From the NCBI GenBank assembly GCA_050008575.1, contig JBEKMJ010000004.1:124001-188000 (forward strand): DNA of 64,000 bases, written 5' to 3'. The DNA is from Bog-159 sp050008575 (GTDB lineage: Bacteria; Acidobacteriota; Terriglobia; Bryobacterales; Bryobacteraceae). Both the position numbers and the translations under genes were made by a program. The first letter of the stretch is position 1. Each line of letters starts with the position of its first letter. Shown here piece after piece: positions 54,503 to 62,804 of this stretch. A model generated the notes under the pieces. That model did not search any database and was not told the DNA's origin. It saw only the letters and a program-made list of their open reading frames with translations.

Positions 54503-54993
54503 CTGTTTTGCTCCTTTGTTCTAAAATCTGGTGCGATCGGCTGTTCGCTCTGTCGGGGACCCGTATCTGCAAGACGTCGGCGGGCTGGTCGCACGGTGGG
54601 CAAGAAGCATTCCGAGGTCCATCGACACACTACTGCGCCAGGAGCGCGGCTGCCGTATGGTCTCAGGTAGTGCTTGCCACACATTGAACAACACGAGGCG
54701 TGGCGCGAAAGCCGGGAGTCAGTCAAAGTAAACGCTCCCGAAGCTATCCACTCATGCAGTTATTGCTTTGGGGAATGCAGGAATTGCGGCGGATGGCGGG
54801 GACCCGGCGCCCTCTGGAAGACGAAGGCCCACAAGGGCTTCCGCGGCAACAAACGAGTGAAAGTCGAGCGCGCGGCAGCGGACGATCGGACACGTGTTCC
54901 CGCAGCAGGTTATTCCGGCGGTTCACTCTTCTTTCGCCGGTCAGTGGCAGGCAGACTTGAAATATCTCGCCAATTCGCGTGTTGAGCCACTCA
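54503..54993. other. 491-base stretch without a convincing gene
   Basis: This gap lies between the LPATA gene and the small zinc-ribbon-like gene, both on the minus strand. Open frames here have no binding site and no recognisable product. The part near 54503-54620 should hold the promoter of the LPATA-VWA-sortase operon, but I cannot point to clear -35 and -10 boxes or a sigma-54 site. Confidence 0.5.
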
Positions 54994-55221
54994 CTACAAA
55001 GATGGGATACCCGGTTCAGTTGCCGCTAACAAATAGGCTGGGGCCAGCTTTTCGCCCGGCAGTACCAGCGCGCGCACAGTGGCCGCTGGAGGTTCTTGCC
55101 AGCAGACCGGATACCGCCGGCCACATGTGCGGCACTCGTACTGGCCGTGCGACGGCCACATTGGCTCAGCGTGCATCAATCCGCACCAGAGATCCGCGAT
55201 TCGCGCATGGGGTATTTTCAT
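54994..55221 (-). CDS. Small Cys-pair (zinc ribbon-like) protein
   Basis: From ATG 55221 (AAGGA ten bases upstream) the product is 75 residues: MKIPHARIADLWCGLMHAEP, then MWPSHGQYECRTCGRRYPVC and WQEPPAATVRAL. The C-x2-C-G-x-x-Y-x-V motif suggests a half zinc site, possibly completed by Cys13 and His17 or by dimer formation. The wording is familiar to me from small proteins of soil Acidobacteria, but no family name is certain. Lys and Arg content is moderate and there is no signal peptide, so it is probably cytosolic. It could be a redox or DNA-binding helper; no function is assigned. Confidence 0.55.
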   Translation of the reverse strand: MKIPHARIADLWCGLMHAEPMWPSHGQYECRTCGRRYPVCWQEPPAATVRALVLPGEKLAPAYLLAATEPGIPSL

Positions 55222-55310
55222 CGATCTACATTCCTTATTCAATGGGACTTCCGTCGGCCCGTTGGTTTAGCGGCCAAGCCTGGCAGGCTGCGGACAAAGG
55301 CGTCGGCCAG

Positions 55311-55405
55311 ACCGCTCCCTCACGGTCGCGGCTCAGTAAGCCCTGTCGCGGCTCGGTAAGCCCTGCAAGCACGTGCGCGCGATTCTGAGCCGCGCGCGTT
55401 AGCAA
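55311..55405. repeat. GAGCCGCGACCGT-family repeat with a 20-bp tandem duplication
   Basis: ACCGCTCCCTCACGGTCGCG at the left is the same element as at 16.8 kb. TCGCGGCTCAGTAAGCCCTG (55326-55345) is followed at once by a copy with one difference (55346-55365). Further right is an inverted GAGCCGCGCGCG. From 55222 to 55498 I see no gene. Confidence 0.7.
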
Positions 55406-55498
55406 GCAGTCCTTGACATTTTTCCGCAGCCTGCTAGGGCCGGTACACGGGCGCACTCGATGTCCAGTGCCAAATTCCGCCAGTTCCGCTCCTCGCGG

Positions 55499-55669
55499 CT
55501 AGTGCGACGATGCGAGGCCCTTACCCTTCAGCAAGTCTTCTTCAGACTTGCAGCCGATTAGCCGGCCTTTTGCCAGGCGAGAGCGAGGTGCAACGAGAGC
55601 TACCAGAGCAATGCCGGCGCCAAGCCCGGTCAAGAAAATGGATAGTGAAAAGAGCATCTTATCGGTCAT
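55499..55669 (-). CDS. 56-residue YtxH-like membrane protein
   Basis: ATG 55669 has GGAG nine bases upstream. The frame gives MTDKMLFSLSIFLTGLGAGI, ALVALVAPRSRLAKGR, LIGCKSEEDLLKG and ends at TAG 55499. The Gly-x-Gly-x-Gly helix followed by AP-x-S-R-x-x-x-x-R is the YtxH / gas-vesicle-like small membrane protein pattern of stress genes. It is too short for usual gene calls. The neighbouring gene on the same strand at 55820 is 150 bases away. Function unknown. Confidence 0.7.
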   Translation of the reverse strand: MTDKMLFSLSIFLTGLGAGIALVALVAPRSRLAKGRLIGCKSEEDLLKGKGLASSH

Positions 55670-55819
55670 CTAAAGCGTCTCCATGAATCGAGTCCATCGC
55701 CACAGCCGTGCAGGCTGGTAATCGTCGCGTGATGCCGCGGCCATCGACGGCACCCGCAGCCACGCCTCGCCGCTTTCGTGACTGACGCATCGTCTTCCAG
55801 TGCAAGAATCGGGCCAAAC

Positions 55820-56659
55820 TCACCGCGCAGTGAATGTCGCCGAGACCATCGCACCCGGGTCGGTTTCGATGGCCAGGATCTCCTTCCCTGCATCGGTCAG
55901 GACGCCCCGTAACGTCGTTGGTATGGCCGTTGCGGAGCCCGCAGCCGGAAGCGTGAGTTCGATGTCCACGATGCACCCGGCATCGACTGCGATCGTGACG
56001 TCCGTCATGGCCGCGAGGTTATCGCTTAGTGCCAGCTTAAAGATGCCATTCTCGTCCGCGTGTATCAGACCCTTCGCGGCTACGGTGTTCGAACTTTCTC
56101 CCGGCAGCATCGGAGTGGTGCTGCCGGACAGCGTAAACGCGTACTCGTTCCGTAAATCGGCGACCTTACATTCATCCGAAGTTCTCGCCATAGTGCCGTG
56201 TTGGGCGCCGCCCGGATCCGTTTGGCTGAAATCGACTCTCTTCCCGTCGCTGGTGGCGACGCCGCTGAAATGTTGGAACGCGCCTGAGTCGTCCTGCAGG
56301 CTCCAGGAGATCGTGCAGTCCCAGTGAGCTTCATAGATTCCCGTAATAGGATTGCCCAAAAGGAAGCCGGCGAACATCACCGTCGAGTACCCGCTGCTTT
56401 TGCCGTCCTCGGCGAAGACGATTCGCCCAATATTGGCAATCGGCTTCGACTCGCCGGAAATGGTGGTTTCACCGGAAAGCTGAAACCCATAGGGGCCTTG
56501 AAGGTCCTTTGGGTTGCATACTTCCGCGCAAAGGGGCAGCCCCAGCGCGAGCGCCGATAGAGCCACCCGCATAGGGACTGGTAGACGCCGTTCGACGCAT
56601 TTGCGCCGGTGACGCCAAGGGTGCGCCGCCGCCGGGGGCTTGGAAGCAATTATGTCCAT
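55820..56659 (-). CDS. Secreted beta-rich hypothetical protein
   Basis: ATG 56659 with AGGAA ten bases upstream gives 279 residues; ATG 56572 (MRVALSALALGLPLCAEVCN) would give a conventional signal peptide and is an alternative. The mature protein has two similar beta-type segments: LQGPYGFQLSGETTISGESK and LRNEYAFTLSGSTTPMLPGE, each going on to an NIGRIVFAEDGK- or VAAKGLIHADENGI-like strand. This points to an internal duplication of a lipocalin-like beta unit. No family is recognised. It begins 13 bases after a CsbD gene and is probably cotranscribed. Confidence 0.75.
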   Translation of the reverse strand: MDIIASKPPAAAHPWRHRRKCVERRLPVPMRVALSALALGLPLCAEVCNPKDLQGPYGFQLSGETTISGESKPIANIGRIVFAEDGKSSGYSTVMFAGFLLGNPITGIYEAHWDCTISWSLQDDSGAFQHFSGVATSDGKRVDFSQTDPGGAQHGTMARTSDECKVADLRNEYAFTLSGSTTPMLPGESSNTVAAKGLIHADENGIFKLALSDNLAAMTDVTIAVDAGCIVDIELTLPAAGSATAIPTTLRGVLTDAGKEILAIETDPGAMVSATFTAR

Positions 56660-56672
56660 GGTCGAATGATTC

Positions 56673-56909
56673 CTAAAGGCGGGTGGCGGCGTGGCTCTCG
56701 CCCCCGGATCGCTTCTGCGCGAGCGACCATTCGTCGGCCTGCTTTTCGGCCTCCGCCCTGGCTACTCCATACCGCTCCTGAATCCGGCCGATCAGTTGAT
56801 CCTTCTTGCCGGCGATTGTTTCCCAGTCATTATCGGTGAGTTTTCCCCAGCGCTCCCGGGCCGATCCGGTGAACTGCTTCCACTTGCCTTCGATCTGGTC
56901 CCAATTCAT
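56673..56909 (-). CDS. CsbD-family stress protein, second copy
   Basis: From ATG 56909, with GGAGG five bases upstream, the product is 78 residues: MNWDQIEGKWKQFTGSARER, then WGKLTDNDWETIAGKKDQLI and GRIQERYGVARAEAEKQADE. These are CsbD (YjbJ) features. Compared with the copy at 46189, this is the longer YjbJ type. It is divergent from the stress gene at 57176 across a 266-base gap that should hold both promoters. Confidence 0.92.
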   Translation of the reverse strand: MNWDQIEGKWKQFTGSARERWGKLTDNDWETIAGKKDQLIGRIQERYGVARAEAEKQADEWSLAQKRSGGESHAATRL

Positions 56910-57175
56910 GTTTTCCTCCAGCTCCATCCGGTTTCCCGGCGCCCTGAGGTGTGGCACGTTTGCCGCCGTTTGGATTCGAGGGGTCCATGGGGCGAGGCTG
57001 CGGCGGGTGCCTGCCGGCGCAGCGAAATGTGCATTGGCAAACGCAAATTCTGCACCATTCTTGAGGGCATGGCGTGCTGTTCCGCGCCATATGCTCCGCA
57101 TTGCATCGCTTTCCGGTGCTTGGCCCGGCTCGTGCACACTCACAAACACGACACTTCCTAAAGGAGGAACACTAA

Positions 57176-57808
57176 ATGGCGAAGAATACATCGGTCATTG
57201 GCATCTATGAGGATCGCGCAACGGTTTCAGATGTCATAGACGTTTTACACAAAACAGGGTATCGGGCGGCGGACATCTCGGTCTTATCCTCTGAAAACCA
57301 GGGCTCAAAGGATTTCGCGCACGAGAAACAAACCAAGGCGCCGGCAGGGGCCGGTGTGGGATCGGCAGTCGGTGCGGCGATCGGCGCCGTTCTGGCTTGG
57401 CTCGATTCCAATCAAATCGTGACCATCGCCGGTTTAGGGCCCCTGGTGGCGGCTGGACCGTGGCTGGCCGCTTTGGCTGGGGCCGGCGCCGGAGGCGGGC
57501 TGGGTTGGATCGCGGGATTGCTGACGGGCCTGGGTTTCACCGAGTATGTCGCCAAAAGATACGCGGGCAGAATGCGCCGTGGCGGCGTTCTGCTATCCGT
57601 TCACTGCGACAGTCCGGAATGGTGTGAGAAGGCCAAGAAAACCCTCAAAGACACTGGCGCGCGGGATATCTCCTCGGCCTCGGAGGCTGCCGCGGACTAC
57701 GGGACGACCGATAAGCCGACCGAGAGGCCACCGGCTGCCGTCGCGAATCGTGGCGAAGCGCCTGTCCAACACACCACCGAATACGTCGTTCACGAAATCA
57801 AGAAATAG
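57176..57808 (+). CDS. Stress-type protein with Gly-rich core (ActD/YflT-like)
   Basis: GGAGG about eight bases before the ATG supports the start. The 210-residue product opens with SVIGIYEDRATVSDVIDVLH and ISVLSSEN, an alpha/beta unit like the YflT N-terminus; a Gly/Ala-rich membrane-like stretch (about 60-125, including LGPLVAAGPWLAALAGAGAG) is next, then GGVLLSVHCDSPEWCEKAKK. The same plan is seen at 21102, with higher Gly content. It may also be compared with DUF3341/ActD proteins. The tail is hydrophilic. Role unknown, stress-linked by context. Confidence 0.8.
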   Translation: MAKNTSVIGIYEDRATVSDVIDVLHKTGYRAADISVLSSENQGSKDFAHEKQTKAPAGAGVGSAVGAAIGAVLAWLDSNQIVTIAGLGPLVAAGPWLAALAGAGAGGGLGWIAGLLTGLGFTEYVAKRYAGRMRRGGVLLSVHCDSPEWCEKAKKTLKDTGARDISSASEAAADYGTTDKPTERPPAAVANRGEAPVQHTTEYVVHEIKK

Positions 57809-57898
57809 GGGCCACTATCCGGTTGCCCAAGGGCGGGTCCCAGGCGGACTGGTCTTTTGCGTGCACGCGCGATAGCGACTTTTTGGGAGACGATCACT

Positions 57899-58873
57899 AT
57901 GAAATTTCTTCGAACTATCGGTACCGCAGCCTTGTTTCTGTTTTCCGCGGCGGTTGTCCCGGCGCACGCGCAGCGCGAACCGGAAAAACAGCAGCCTGAA
58001 AAGCAGCAGAGCAAGCCCGAGCCGGCTGCGCGGCCAGCCGCACAGCAGCAGCGCCCTCAAGCACAGCCGCACCAGCAGCCGGCACAACATGCACAACAAC
58101 AGCCGAAGCAGGAGCGCGCCCCACAGGCTAAGCCGCAGCAGCCGAAGCCGGAGCGCGCCCAGCAGGCTAAGCCGCAACAGCCGAAGCCGGAGCGCGCCCA
58201 GCAGGCTAAGCCGCAACAGCCGAAACAGGACGCCCAACAAGCTAAGCCGCAACAACCGAAGCAGGAGCGCGCCCAGCAGGCTAAGCCGCAACAGCCGAAG
58301 CAGGAGCACGCCCAACAAGCTAAGCCGCAACAACCGAAGCCGCAGCAGGCCAAACAGGCTAAGCCGCAACAACCCAAGCCGCAGCAGGCCAAACAGGCCA
58401 CCCCGCAACAACCCAAGCCGCAGCAAGCCAGACAGACTCCGCAATCGCAGCAAGGGCACCCTACGCAGCAGCAGGCAACCGCCTGGCAACAGCAGAAGGG
58501 ATGGCTCAAGCAAGGCGGCGGCTGGCAGGGGCATAGCACATGGGCGCAGAATGGCGATAAGAACTGGGCAGCCGATCATCGCACTTGGGCGCAACGCGGA
58601 GGCTATGGCGGTTACTTCATTCCTCAAAACACCTACAATCTCAGTTTCGGGAGCGGGCACTGGTTCCGGATGGGCGGTCTCCCCGAGATGTACCTGGGGT
58701 ATCCGCGCTTCTCCTACGGCGGCTTTTGGTTCATGCTCGTGGATCCCTGGCCGGGAACCTGGGCAGAAAACTGGTACGCTGACGACGATGTTTACATCGT
58801 TTATAACGACGGGTATTACCTTTGCAACCGCGCGTATCCCGGCGTCATGCTGGCGATCACTGTCTCGCTGTAG
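57899..58873 (+). CDS. Secreted Gln/Pro/Lys repeat protein with conserved C-terminal domain
   Basis: GGGAG nine bases before ATG 57899 supports the start. MKFLRTIGTAALFLFSAAVV plus AHAQ is a signal peptide. Residues about 65-180 are nine or so copies of a 13-residue unit (KPQQPKQERAQQA and variants), one copy shortened by a residue. The C-terminal 120 residues are different: WLKQGGGWQGHSTWAQNGDK, then FGSGHWFRMGGLPEMYLGYP and DDDVYIVYNDGYYLCNRAYP. That Trp/Tyr-rich, acidic part resembles small periplasmic domains found beside stress genes. The repeats may reach through the periplasm or cell wall. Confidence 0.8.
   Translation: MKFLRTIGTAALFLFSAAVVPAHAQREPEKQQPEKQQSKPEPAARPAAQQQRPQAQPHQQPAQHAQQQPKQERAPQAKPQQPKPERAQQAKPQQPKPERAQQAKPQQPKQDAQQAKPQQPKQERAQQAKPQQPKQEHAQQAKPQQPKPQQAKQAKPQQPKPQQAKQATPQQPKPQQARQTPQSQQGHPTQQQATAWQQQKGWLKQGGGWQGHSTWAQNGDKNWAADHRTWAQRGGYGGYFIPQNTYNLSFGSGHWFRMGGLPEMYLGYPRFSYGGFWFMLVDPWPGTWAENWYADDDVYIVYNDGYYLCNRAYPGVMLAITVSL
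58099..58440 (+). repeat. 39-bp coding tandem repeat
   Basis: A unit beginning CAGCCGAAGCAGGAGCGCGC and continuing CCAACAGGCTAAGCCGCAA recurs about nine times with 39-base period, once as 36 bases. All length changes are multiples of three, so the frame is kept. Copies differ by few bases, which suggests recent slippage or unequal recombination. Confidence 0.85.
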
Positions 58874-59602
58874 TTGACGAACGGCGGTCACAAAGCATTG
58901 TCTGTAACCCGAAGGGAACGGCACCGCACCGGACGCGTCGGCTGGCTGCGCGCGGCGGTACTGGGCGCGAACGACGGGATACTGTCGACGGCGAGTCTGG
59001 TGCTCGGTGTGGCAGCCGCGCATGCGACTCATGGCAACGTAATGGTCGCCGGGGTCGCCGGCTTGGTCGCCGGAGCGATGTCGATGGCCGCGGGTGAATA
59101 CGTGTCCGTTCACTCTCAGGCGGATACCGAACAGGCCGACCTTAAGCTGGAACGTGCGGAACTGAAGAGGGACGACGCGGGCGAGCACCGGGAACTGATG
59201 GCGATCTATGTCGCCCGCGGCCTCGACCCCGCGCTCGCCAAACAGGTTGCCGGCCAACTGATGGCGCACGATGCCTTAGGTGCGCACGCCCGCGACGAGC
59301 TAGGCATCTCCGTGTCCTTCAGTGCGCGCCCGATTCAGGCCGCTTTAGCGTCGGCCGCCAGTTTCGTCGCCGGAGCGATCATGCCCCTGGCGGTCACAGC
59401 CATAGCCCCGGCGGCAGTTTTGATGCCGCTGGTCTCTTCAAGCTCGCTATTGTTCCTGGCGATTCTGGGAGGGTTGGCGGCGCGCGCTGGCGGCGCAGGC
59501 GTGATGCTGGGCGCAATCCGCGTCACGTTTTGGGGCGCCCTAGCCATGGCTCTCACCGCGGGCGTCGGGGCGCTGTTCGGAACCGCCACATCCGGCACTT
59601 GA
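58874..59602 (+). CDS. VIT1/CCC1-family membrane transporter
   Basis: A 242-residue protein starting at TTG 58874, which touches the preceding stop. VGWLRAAVLGANDGILSTAS, GVAGLVAGAMSMAAGEYVSV and the cytosolic helices with Glu residues (QADTEQADLKLERAELKRDD) are VIT family features; these Glu bind iron in plant VIT1. Three more membrane helices follow (ASFVAGAIMPLAVTAIAP). VIT proteins move ferrous iron or manganese out of the cytosol. The start is uncertain as no strong site is seen. It may share a transcript with the repeat protein. Confidence 0.9.
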   Translation: MTNGGHKALSVTRRERHRTGRVGWLRAAVLGANDGILSTASLVLGVAAAHATHGNVMVAGVAGLVAGAMSMAAGEYVSVHSQADTEQADLKLERAELKRDDAGEHRELMAIYVARGLDPALAKQVAGQLMAHDALGAHARDELGISVSFSARPIQAALASAASFVAGAIMPLAVTAIAPAAVLMPLVSSSSLLFLAILGGLAARAGGAGVMLGAIRVTFWGALAMALTAGVGALFGTATSGT

Positions 59603-59671
59603 GAAGTTGGCGCTGTTAGCCGGCGTGCACGCGTCATCCGACCAAATATGGCCGGAATTCTCGCGGCAGTT

Positions 59672-60130
59672 CTATTCGTGCTGGAACACGAGAGTGATCG
59701 GCTTGTGCTCGGGCCTTACGACGTCGACCCTCATGGTGCCGTCCGAGGCAAGGGTGTAGCTTTCGAGAGTAACGGCGCCGGATTGCGTGGTCGTCACCTT
59801 CAGGACGTCGCGATCCCAGCGGCTCTTACTCTTGAGTTCTTTGCCGGTGTGAATCGTGGCGTTGTTCTCGGCGTCGGTCATGTCGCGGTAGAAGAAGGTC
59901 TCGCCGGCGCCTGCATACACGAAGTTTCGTGAGACTGTGATCATGCCCTGTCGTTCGTTTATCGTTACGGTGCCGGTTTGAACGACGGGCTGGCCCGCAA
60001 AATCGCTTTGGGTAGGCACCAGCTTCCACGTGCCGTTCAGGAAGTTGTGGTCGCGGGCGAAGGCCGCGAACGCGAAGACGAGGGTCGCCAAGACGGCTCC
60101 GATAATTGAAGTAGTTGAATGTTTGCTCAT
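59672..60130 (-). CDS. Secreted beta-barrel-like hypothetical protein
   Basis: ATG 60130 (AAGGA five bases upstream) gives 152 residues with a signal peptide (MSKHSTTSIIGAVLATLVFA). The mature part, HNFLNGTWKLVPTQSDFAGQ, MITVSRNFVYAGAGETFFYR and DVLKVTTTQSGAVTLESYTL, has the alternating strands of a lipocalin-like or calycin fold: a G-T-W near the start and repeated beta hairpins. This type of secreted protein is frequent in Acidobacteria. No ligand or function is known. It converges with the VIT gene. Confidence 0.78.
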   Translation of the reverse strand: MSKHSTTSIIGAVLATLVFAFAAFARDHNFLNGTWKLVPTQSDFAGQPVVQTGTVTINERQGMITVSRNFVYAGAGETFFYRDMTDAENNATIHTGKELKSKSRWDRDVLKVTTTQSGAVTLESYTLASDGTMRVDVVRPEHKPITLVFQHE

Positions 60131-60353
60131 GCTTTCCTTCCGGAGGCCACCGTTTTTCAACGGGGTCGCCTAAAATGCCGGAAATCCTGGAGCACGCGCG
60201 ACGCCGTTCGGCTAGGAACCGAACATCTGGTTGCCAAGCGCCCGGATCGTCCGCGGACGAAACTCCCGCCGTGCGGCGGTCCGCTGGCCCCGCGTAGCCC
60301 GACTCGTTGCTTTGGACCCGCGCTTGCTGTGCTGTATCGCGAAGGAGCAAAAG

Positions 60354-60506
60354 ATGCTTTGGACAATCTGTATAATCCTGCTGTTTTTGTGGGTTTTGGG
60401 GCTGGCAACATCCTACACCGCCGGCGGGCTGATTCACATCCTGCTGGTTATTGCCTTGGTCGTAATGGTAATCCGCCTGATCCAGGGACGCAGGGTTCTT
60501 GGTTAG
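60354..60506 (+). CDS. Lmo0937-family small membrane protein
   Basis: AAGGAG seven bases before ATG 60354 defines a 50-residue product: MLWTICIILLFLWVLGLATS, YTAGGLIHILLVIALVVMVI and RLIQGRRVLG. Two membrane helices joined by a Gly-containing turn and a basic C-terminus match the lmo0937 family of tiny stress-induced membrane proteins. The frame extends upstream, but that part has no binding site. It lies before the sigma-54 regulator, with about 195 bases between. Confidence 0.9.
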   Translation: MLWTICIILLFLWVLGLATSYTAGGLIHILLVIALVVMVIRLIQGRRVLG

Positions 60507-60701
60507 AGGATCCGCGCGACCGGCTGCATGTCCTGCTTTCATTGAGACTCAAGACGATATTGACCCTGTGGGATTGATGCAGGCGCAACTTCCCGGATCG
60601 AGCCGTAAGGCCCCTCGACACCCTTAACTTCATTCAGTACCAGGACAATCGCCATGCGGACTAGGAACGCGTTCCGCCGAACCTTGCTAGAATAGAGAGC
60701 A

Positions 60702-62105
60702 ATGCCCCGCTCCGCGGTTCCGGGCCGGATCCTGATCGTCGACGATGACGAACGCCAGCGTACCGCCTTGGCCGCCATGCTTCCCGATCAAGACTATGAA
60801 ACGCAGGTCGCGGGCGACGGGCAGGAGGCGCTGGAACGGCTTACGGCCTTCAACCCGGATGTGATCGTTGCCGATTTGGTCATGCCACGCATGGACGGCT
60901 TCGAATTGCTGCGGTATTTGAAGGAACGTGGCGACCTTAGGCCGGCGGTCGCGCTCACGGGATTCGGCAGCATGGACAAAGCGCTGTCCGCCGTGCACGA
61001 CCTCAGGGCATTCTGGTACCTGGAAAAGCCCGTGGAAGCGCGCGCCTTCAAGACCCTGCTGGAACGTGCGGTCCGATACAGGCGAAGCTTGCAACGAACC
61101 GACGAGCTGAAGCGCGATCTGAGTCTTCGCGGCGTCCTGGGAAATTTGGTGGGCGTTTCCCCGGCTATGCAGCGGATCTTCTCGCTGATCAGGCAGGTGG
61201 CGCCTACCTCGGCTCCCGTATTGATCCGTGGAGAGAGCGGCACCGGGAAGGAGCTGGTTGCACGGGAGATCCATAAGTGCAGCGCCCGCGCGGACGGGCC
61301 TTTCGTCGCGATCAATGCGGCCGCGTTGCCCGAGACACTGGTTGAGAGCGAGTTATTCGGCCACGAGAGAGGCGCGTTTACGGGCGCCATGGAGCGTTCG
61401 GCCGGATGCTTCGAGCAGGCCCACGGGGGCACTTTATTTCTCGACGAAATCGGTGAGATGCCGCAGTCTACGCAACCAAAACTGCTGCGCGTTCTCGAGG
61501 ATTTGCGCGTACGGCGGCTCGGCGGCAAGCAAGAAATCAACGTGGACGCCCGGATACTCGCCGCGACCAGTCAGGAACTCGGAACGCACTTGCGCGAGGA
61601 ACTTTACTACCGCTTGAGTGTGTTCCAGATCGTAATTCCGCCGTTGCGTGAACACAAAGAAGATATTGCGCCGATCGCCGATGCCATGCTGCAAAGTCTG
61701 AACAAGAAGCATGGCACACGGGTTACCGGACTAGACGGCGAAGTATTGGATCTTTTTCGCCGCTATGACTGGCCCGGCAATGTCCGGGAACTGCGCAATG
61801 TCCTGGAGCGAGCCGCCATCATGGCCGGCGAGGGTTCGATCCGGCTGGCAGTCCTTCCCTCCCCTACGTTGGGTGTAAGCCCCGGCCCGTACGACCGGCA
61901 CTCAACCGGCTATGAGGGTCCTATAATGCTCCAACCGGGCCAGCCACTCATGAGACTCGAGGAAGCTTACATCAAGCTCACCCTGGAGCACGTGCGGGGC
62001 AATCGTAAACTCGCCGCGGAGATGTTGGGGATCAGTTTGCGGACGCTGCAGAACCGGATCGCCGCGCTGCGCGAAGAGGCCAAGGCGGCAACTCCCGGCG
62101 CATGA
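60702..62105 (+). CDS. Sigma-54-dependent response regulator (NtrC family)
   Basis: A 467-residue regulator. The receiver domain (RILIVDDDERQRTALAAMLP, phosphorylated Asp in VIVADLVMPRMDG) is at residues 9-125. The AAA+ domain (about 148-375) carries Walker A GESGTGKE, the sigma-54 loop GAFTGA, and Walker B GGTLFLDEIGEM. A Fis-type helix-turn-helix ends the protein (NRKLAAEMLGISLRTLQNRI). It opens promoters of the -24/-12 type when phosphorylated. No kinase gene adjoins it, and I did not find a clear -24/-12 promoter near it, so its targets are unknown. Confidence 0.95.
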   Translation: MPRSAVPGRILIVDDDERQRTALAAMLPDQDYETQVAGDGQEALERLTAFNPDVIVADLVMPRMDGFELLRYLKERGDLRPAVALTGFGSMDKALSAVHDLRAFWYLEKPVEARAFKTLLERAVRYRRSLQRTDELKRDLSLRGVLGNLVGVSPAMQRIFSLIRQVAPTSAPVLIRGESGTGKELVAREIHKCSARADGPFVAINAAALPETLVESELFGHERGAFTGAMERSAGCFEQAHGGTLFLDEIGEMPQSTQPKLLRVLEDLRVRRLGGKQEINVDARILAATSQELGTHLREELYYRLSVFQIVIPPLREHKEDIAPIADAMLQSLNKKHGTRVTGLDGEVLDLFRRYDWPGNVRELRNVLERAAIMAGEGSIRLAVLPSPTLGVSPGPYDRHSTGYEGPIMLQPGQPLMRLEEAYIKLTLEHVRGNRKLAAEMLGISLRTLQNRIAALREEAKAATPGA

Positions 62106-62119
62106 ACGGCTCAACAAAG

Positions 62120-62488
62120 CTACAGCGAGGTCAGGAACAGGCGGGATTGCGCGCTACCGGCGACCTGGACGATACACTCCGTCGCTAATCGCCCCTCCAG
62201 CATGCGGTCTTCGCGAACAATTACGCGCGCATCGCTGAAGACTCTTCTCGCCTCGTCAAAACCGGCGGCATGCTTCGAAATAATCACGCGGTCCTCGACG
62301 AAATACAAACGAGATATCGGCCCGCTCACGGTTGGGTCGGATGAGAGCTGCGTGCCGGATCCGCTGCGCCGCCGCGACACGCGGGCGGCGATCCATAACC
62401 CTTCCGGTAAAGCCGTACGCCGAGAGTTGCCCCTGGGATTTGAGCGGATTTTTCGGGTGTTTGCGAGACCGTGCGTCCCCCATCCCAT
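62120..62488 (-). CDS. Hypothetical protein, 122 residues
   Basis: An open frame on the minus strand converging on the sigma-54 regulator. From ATG 62488 the sequence is basic at first (MGWGTHGLANTRKIRSNPRG) and later reads ISRLYFVEDRVIISKHAAGF, EARRVFSDARVIVREDRMLE. Third codon positions are GC-rich as in real genes of the region. No family is recognised and no binding site supports the start, so it could also be a remnant next to the tRNA fragment. Confidence 0.4.
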   Translation of the reverse strand: MGWGTHGLANTRKIRSNPRGNSRRTALPEGLWIAARVSRRRSGSGTQLSSDPTVSGPISRLYFVEDRVIISKHAAGFDEARRVFSDARVIVREDRMLEGRLATECIVQVAGSAQSRLFLTSL

Positions 62489-62557
62489 CTTGGACTCCAG
62501 TCGGACTCCAAACGGCGCGTCCGAAAAGGACCGGCATTGGTAATTCGTTGAGGAATT

Positions 62558-62607
62558 TGGTCGGGCCGCCGAGATTTGAACTCGGGACCTCTTGCACCCC
62601 AAGCAAG
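62558..62607 (-). other. 3' half of a tRNA-Pro (GGG), probable attachment site
   Basis: Read on the minus strand, the sequence contains an anticodon arm CTTGC-TTGGGGT-GCAAG (anticodon GGG), a five-base variable region, a T arm CCGAG-TTCAAAT-CTCGG, and the acceptor half CGGCCCG followed by ACCA. The D arm and 5' acceptor strand are missing: upstream bases do not pair with CGGCCCG. A 50-base 3' tRNA half is what an integrase leaves at the far end of an element inserted in a tRNA gene. The element would lie to the right. Confidence 0.7.
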
Positions 62608-62708
62608 AAACGGCCCTCCACCGGCTCCAAGAGCTTGCCGTAATTTCAACGGCTTACATTAAATCGGGGCATCTGCTTCCGCTCACCGCAGATGGCCAAG
62701 AGACGGCA

Positions 62709-62732
62709 TTCTCGCACAGTTTCTCGCACGGT
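62709..62732. repeat. Two 12-bp direct repeats near the attachment site
   Basis: TTCTCGCACAGT and TTCTCGCACGGT are adjacent (62709-62720, 62721-62732), differing at one base. A second short pair, CACTTGCTTGG followed by CACTTGCTTTT, lies near 62751-62772. Such pairs close to an att site could be arm-type recombinase sites. Confidence 0.45.
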
Positions 62733-62804
62733 TTGAAGGCGTTCAAGGGACACTTGCTTGGCACTTGCTTTTTTTTCGCGCATCGCGTCATCGCCTATCG
62801 AGAC

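Noticed and set aside
54674..55388. Plus-strand frames between the LPATA gene and the repeat at 55.3 kb
   Set aside because: They have no binding sites, no consistent codon pattern, and the second runs into a dispersed repeat and a likely minus-strand gene.
58099..58440. Possible CRISPR array
   Set aside because: The 39-base units are contiguous without unique spacers and are in frame within a secreted protein.
57815..59269. Leu-rich minus-strand frame of 484 residues
   Set aside because: Its Leu/Arg repeats are the antisense of the 39-bp Gln/Pro repeat and it shadows two real genes.
60507..60701. Sigma-54 (-24/-12) promoter near the NtrC-type regulator
   Set aside because: No TGGCAC-N5-TTGC match was found in this gap or in nearby upstream regions.
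62558..62640. A complete tRNA-Pro gene
   Set aside because: Upstream bases form neither a D arm of normal length nor a 5' acceptor strand pairing with CGGCCCG.
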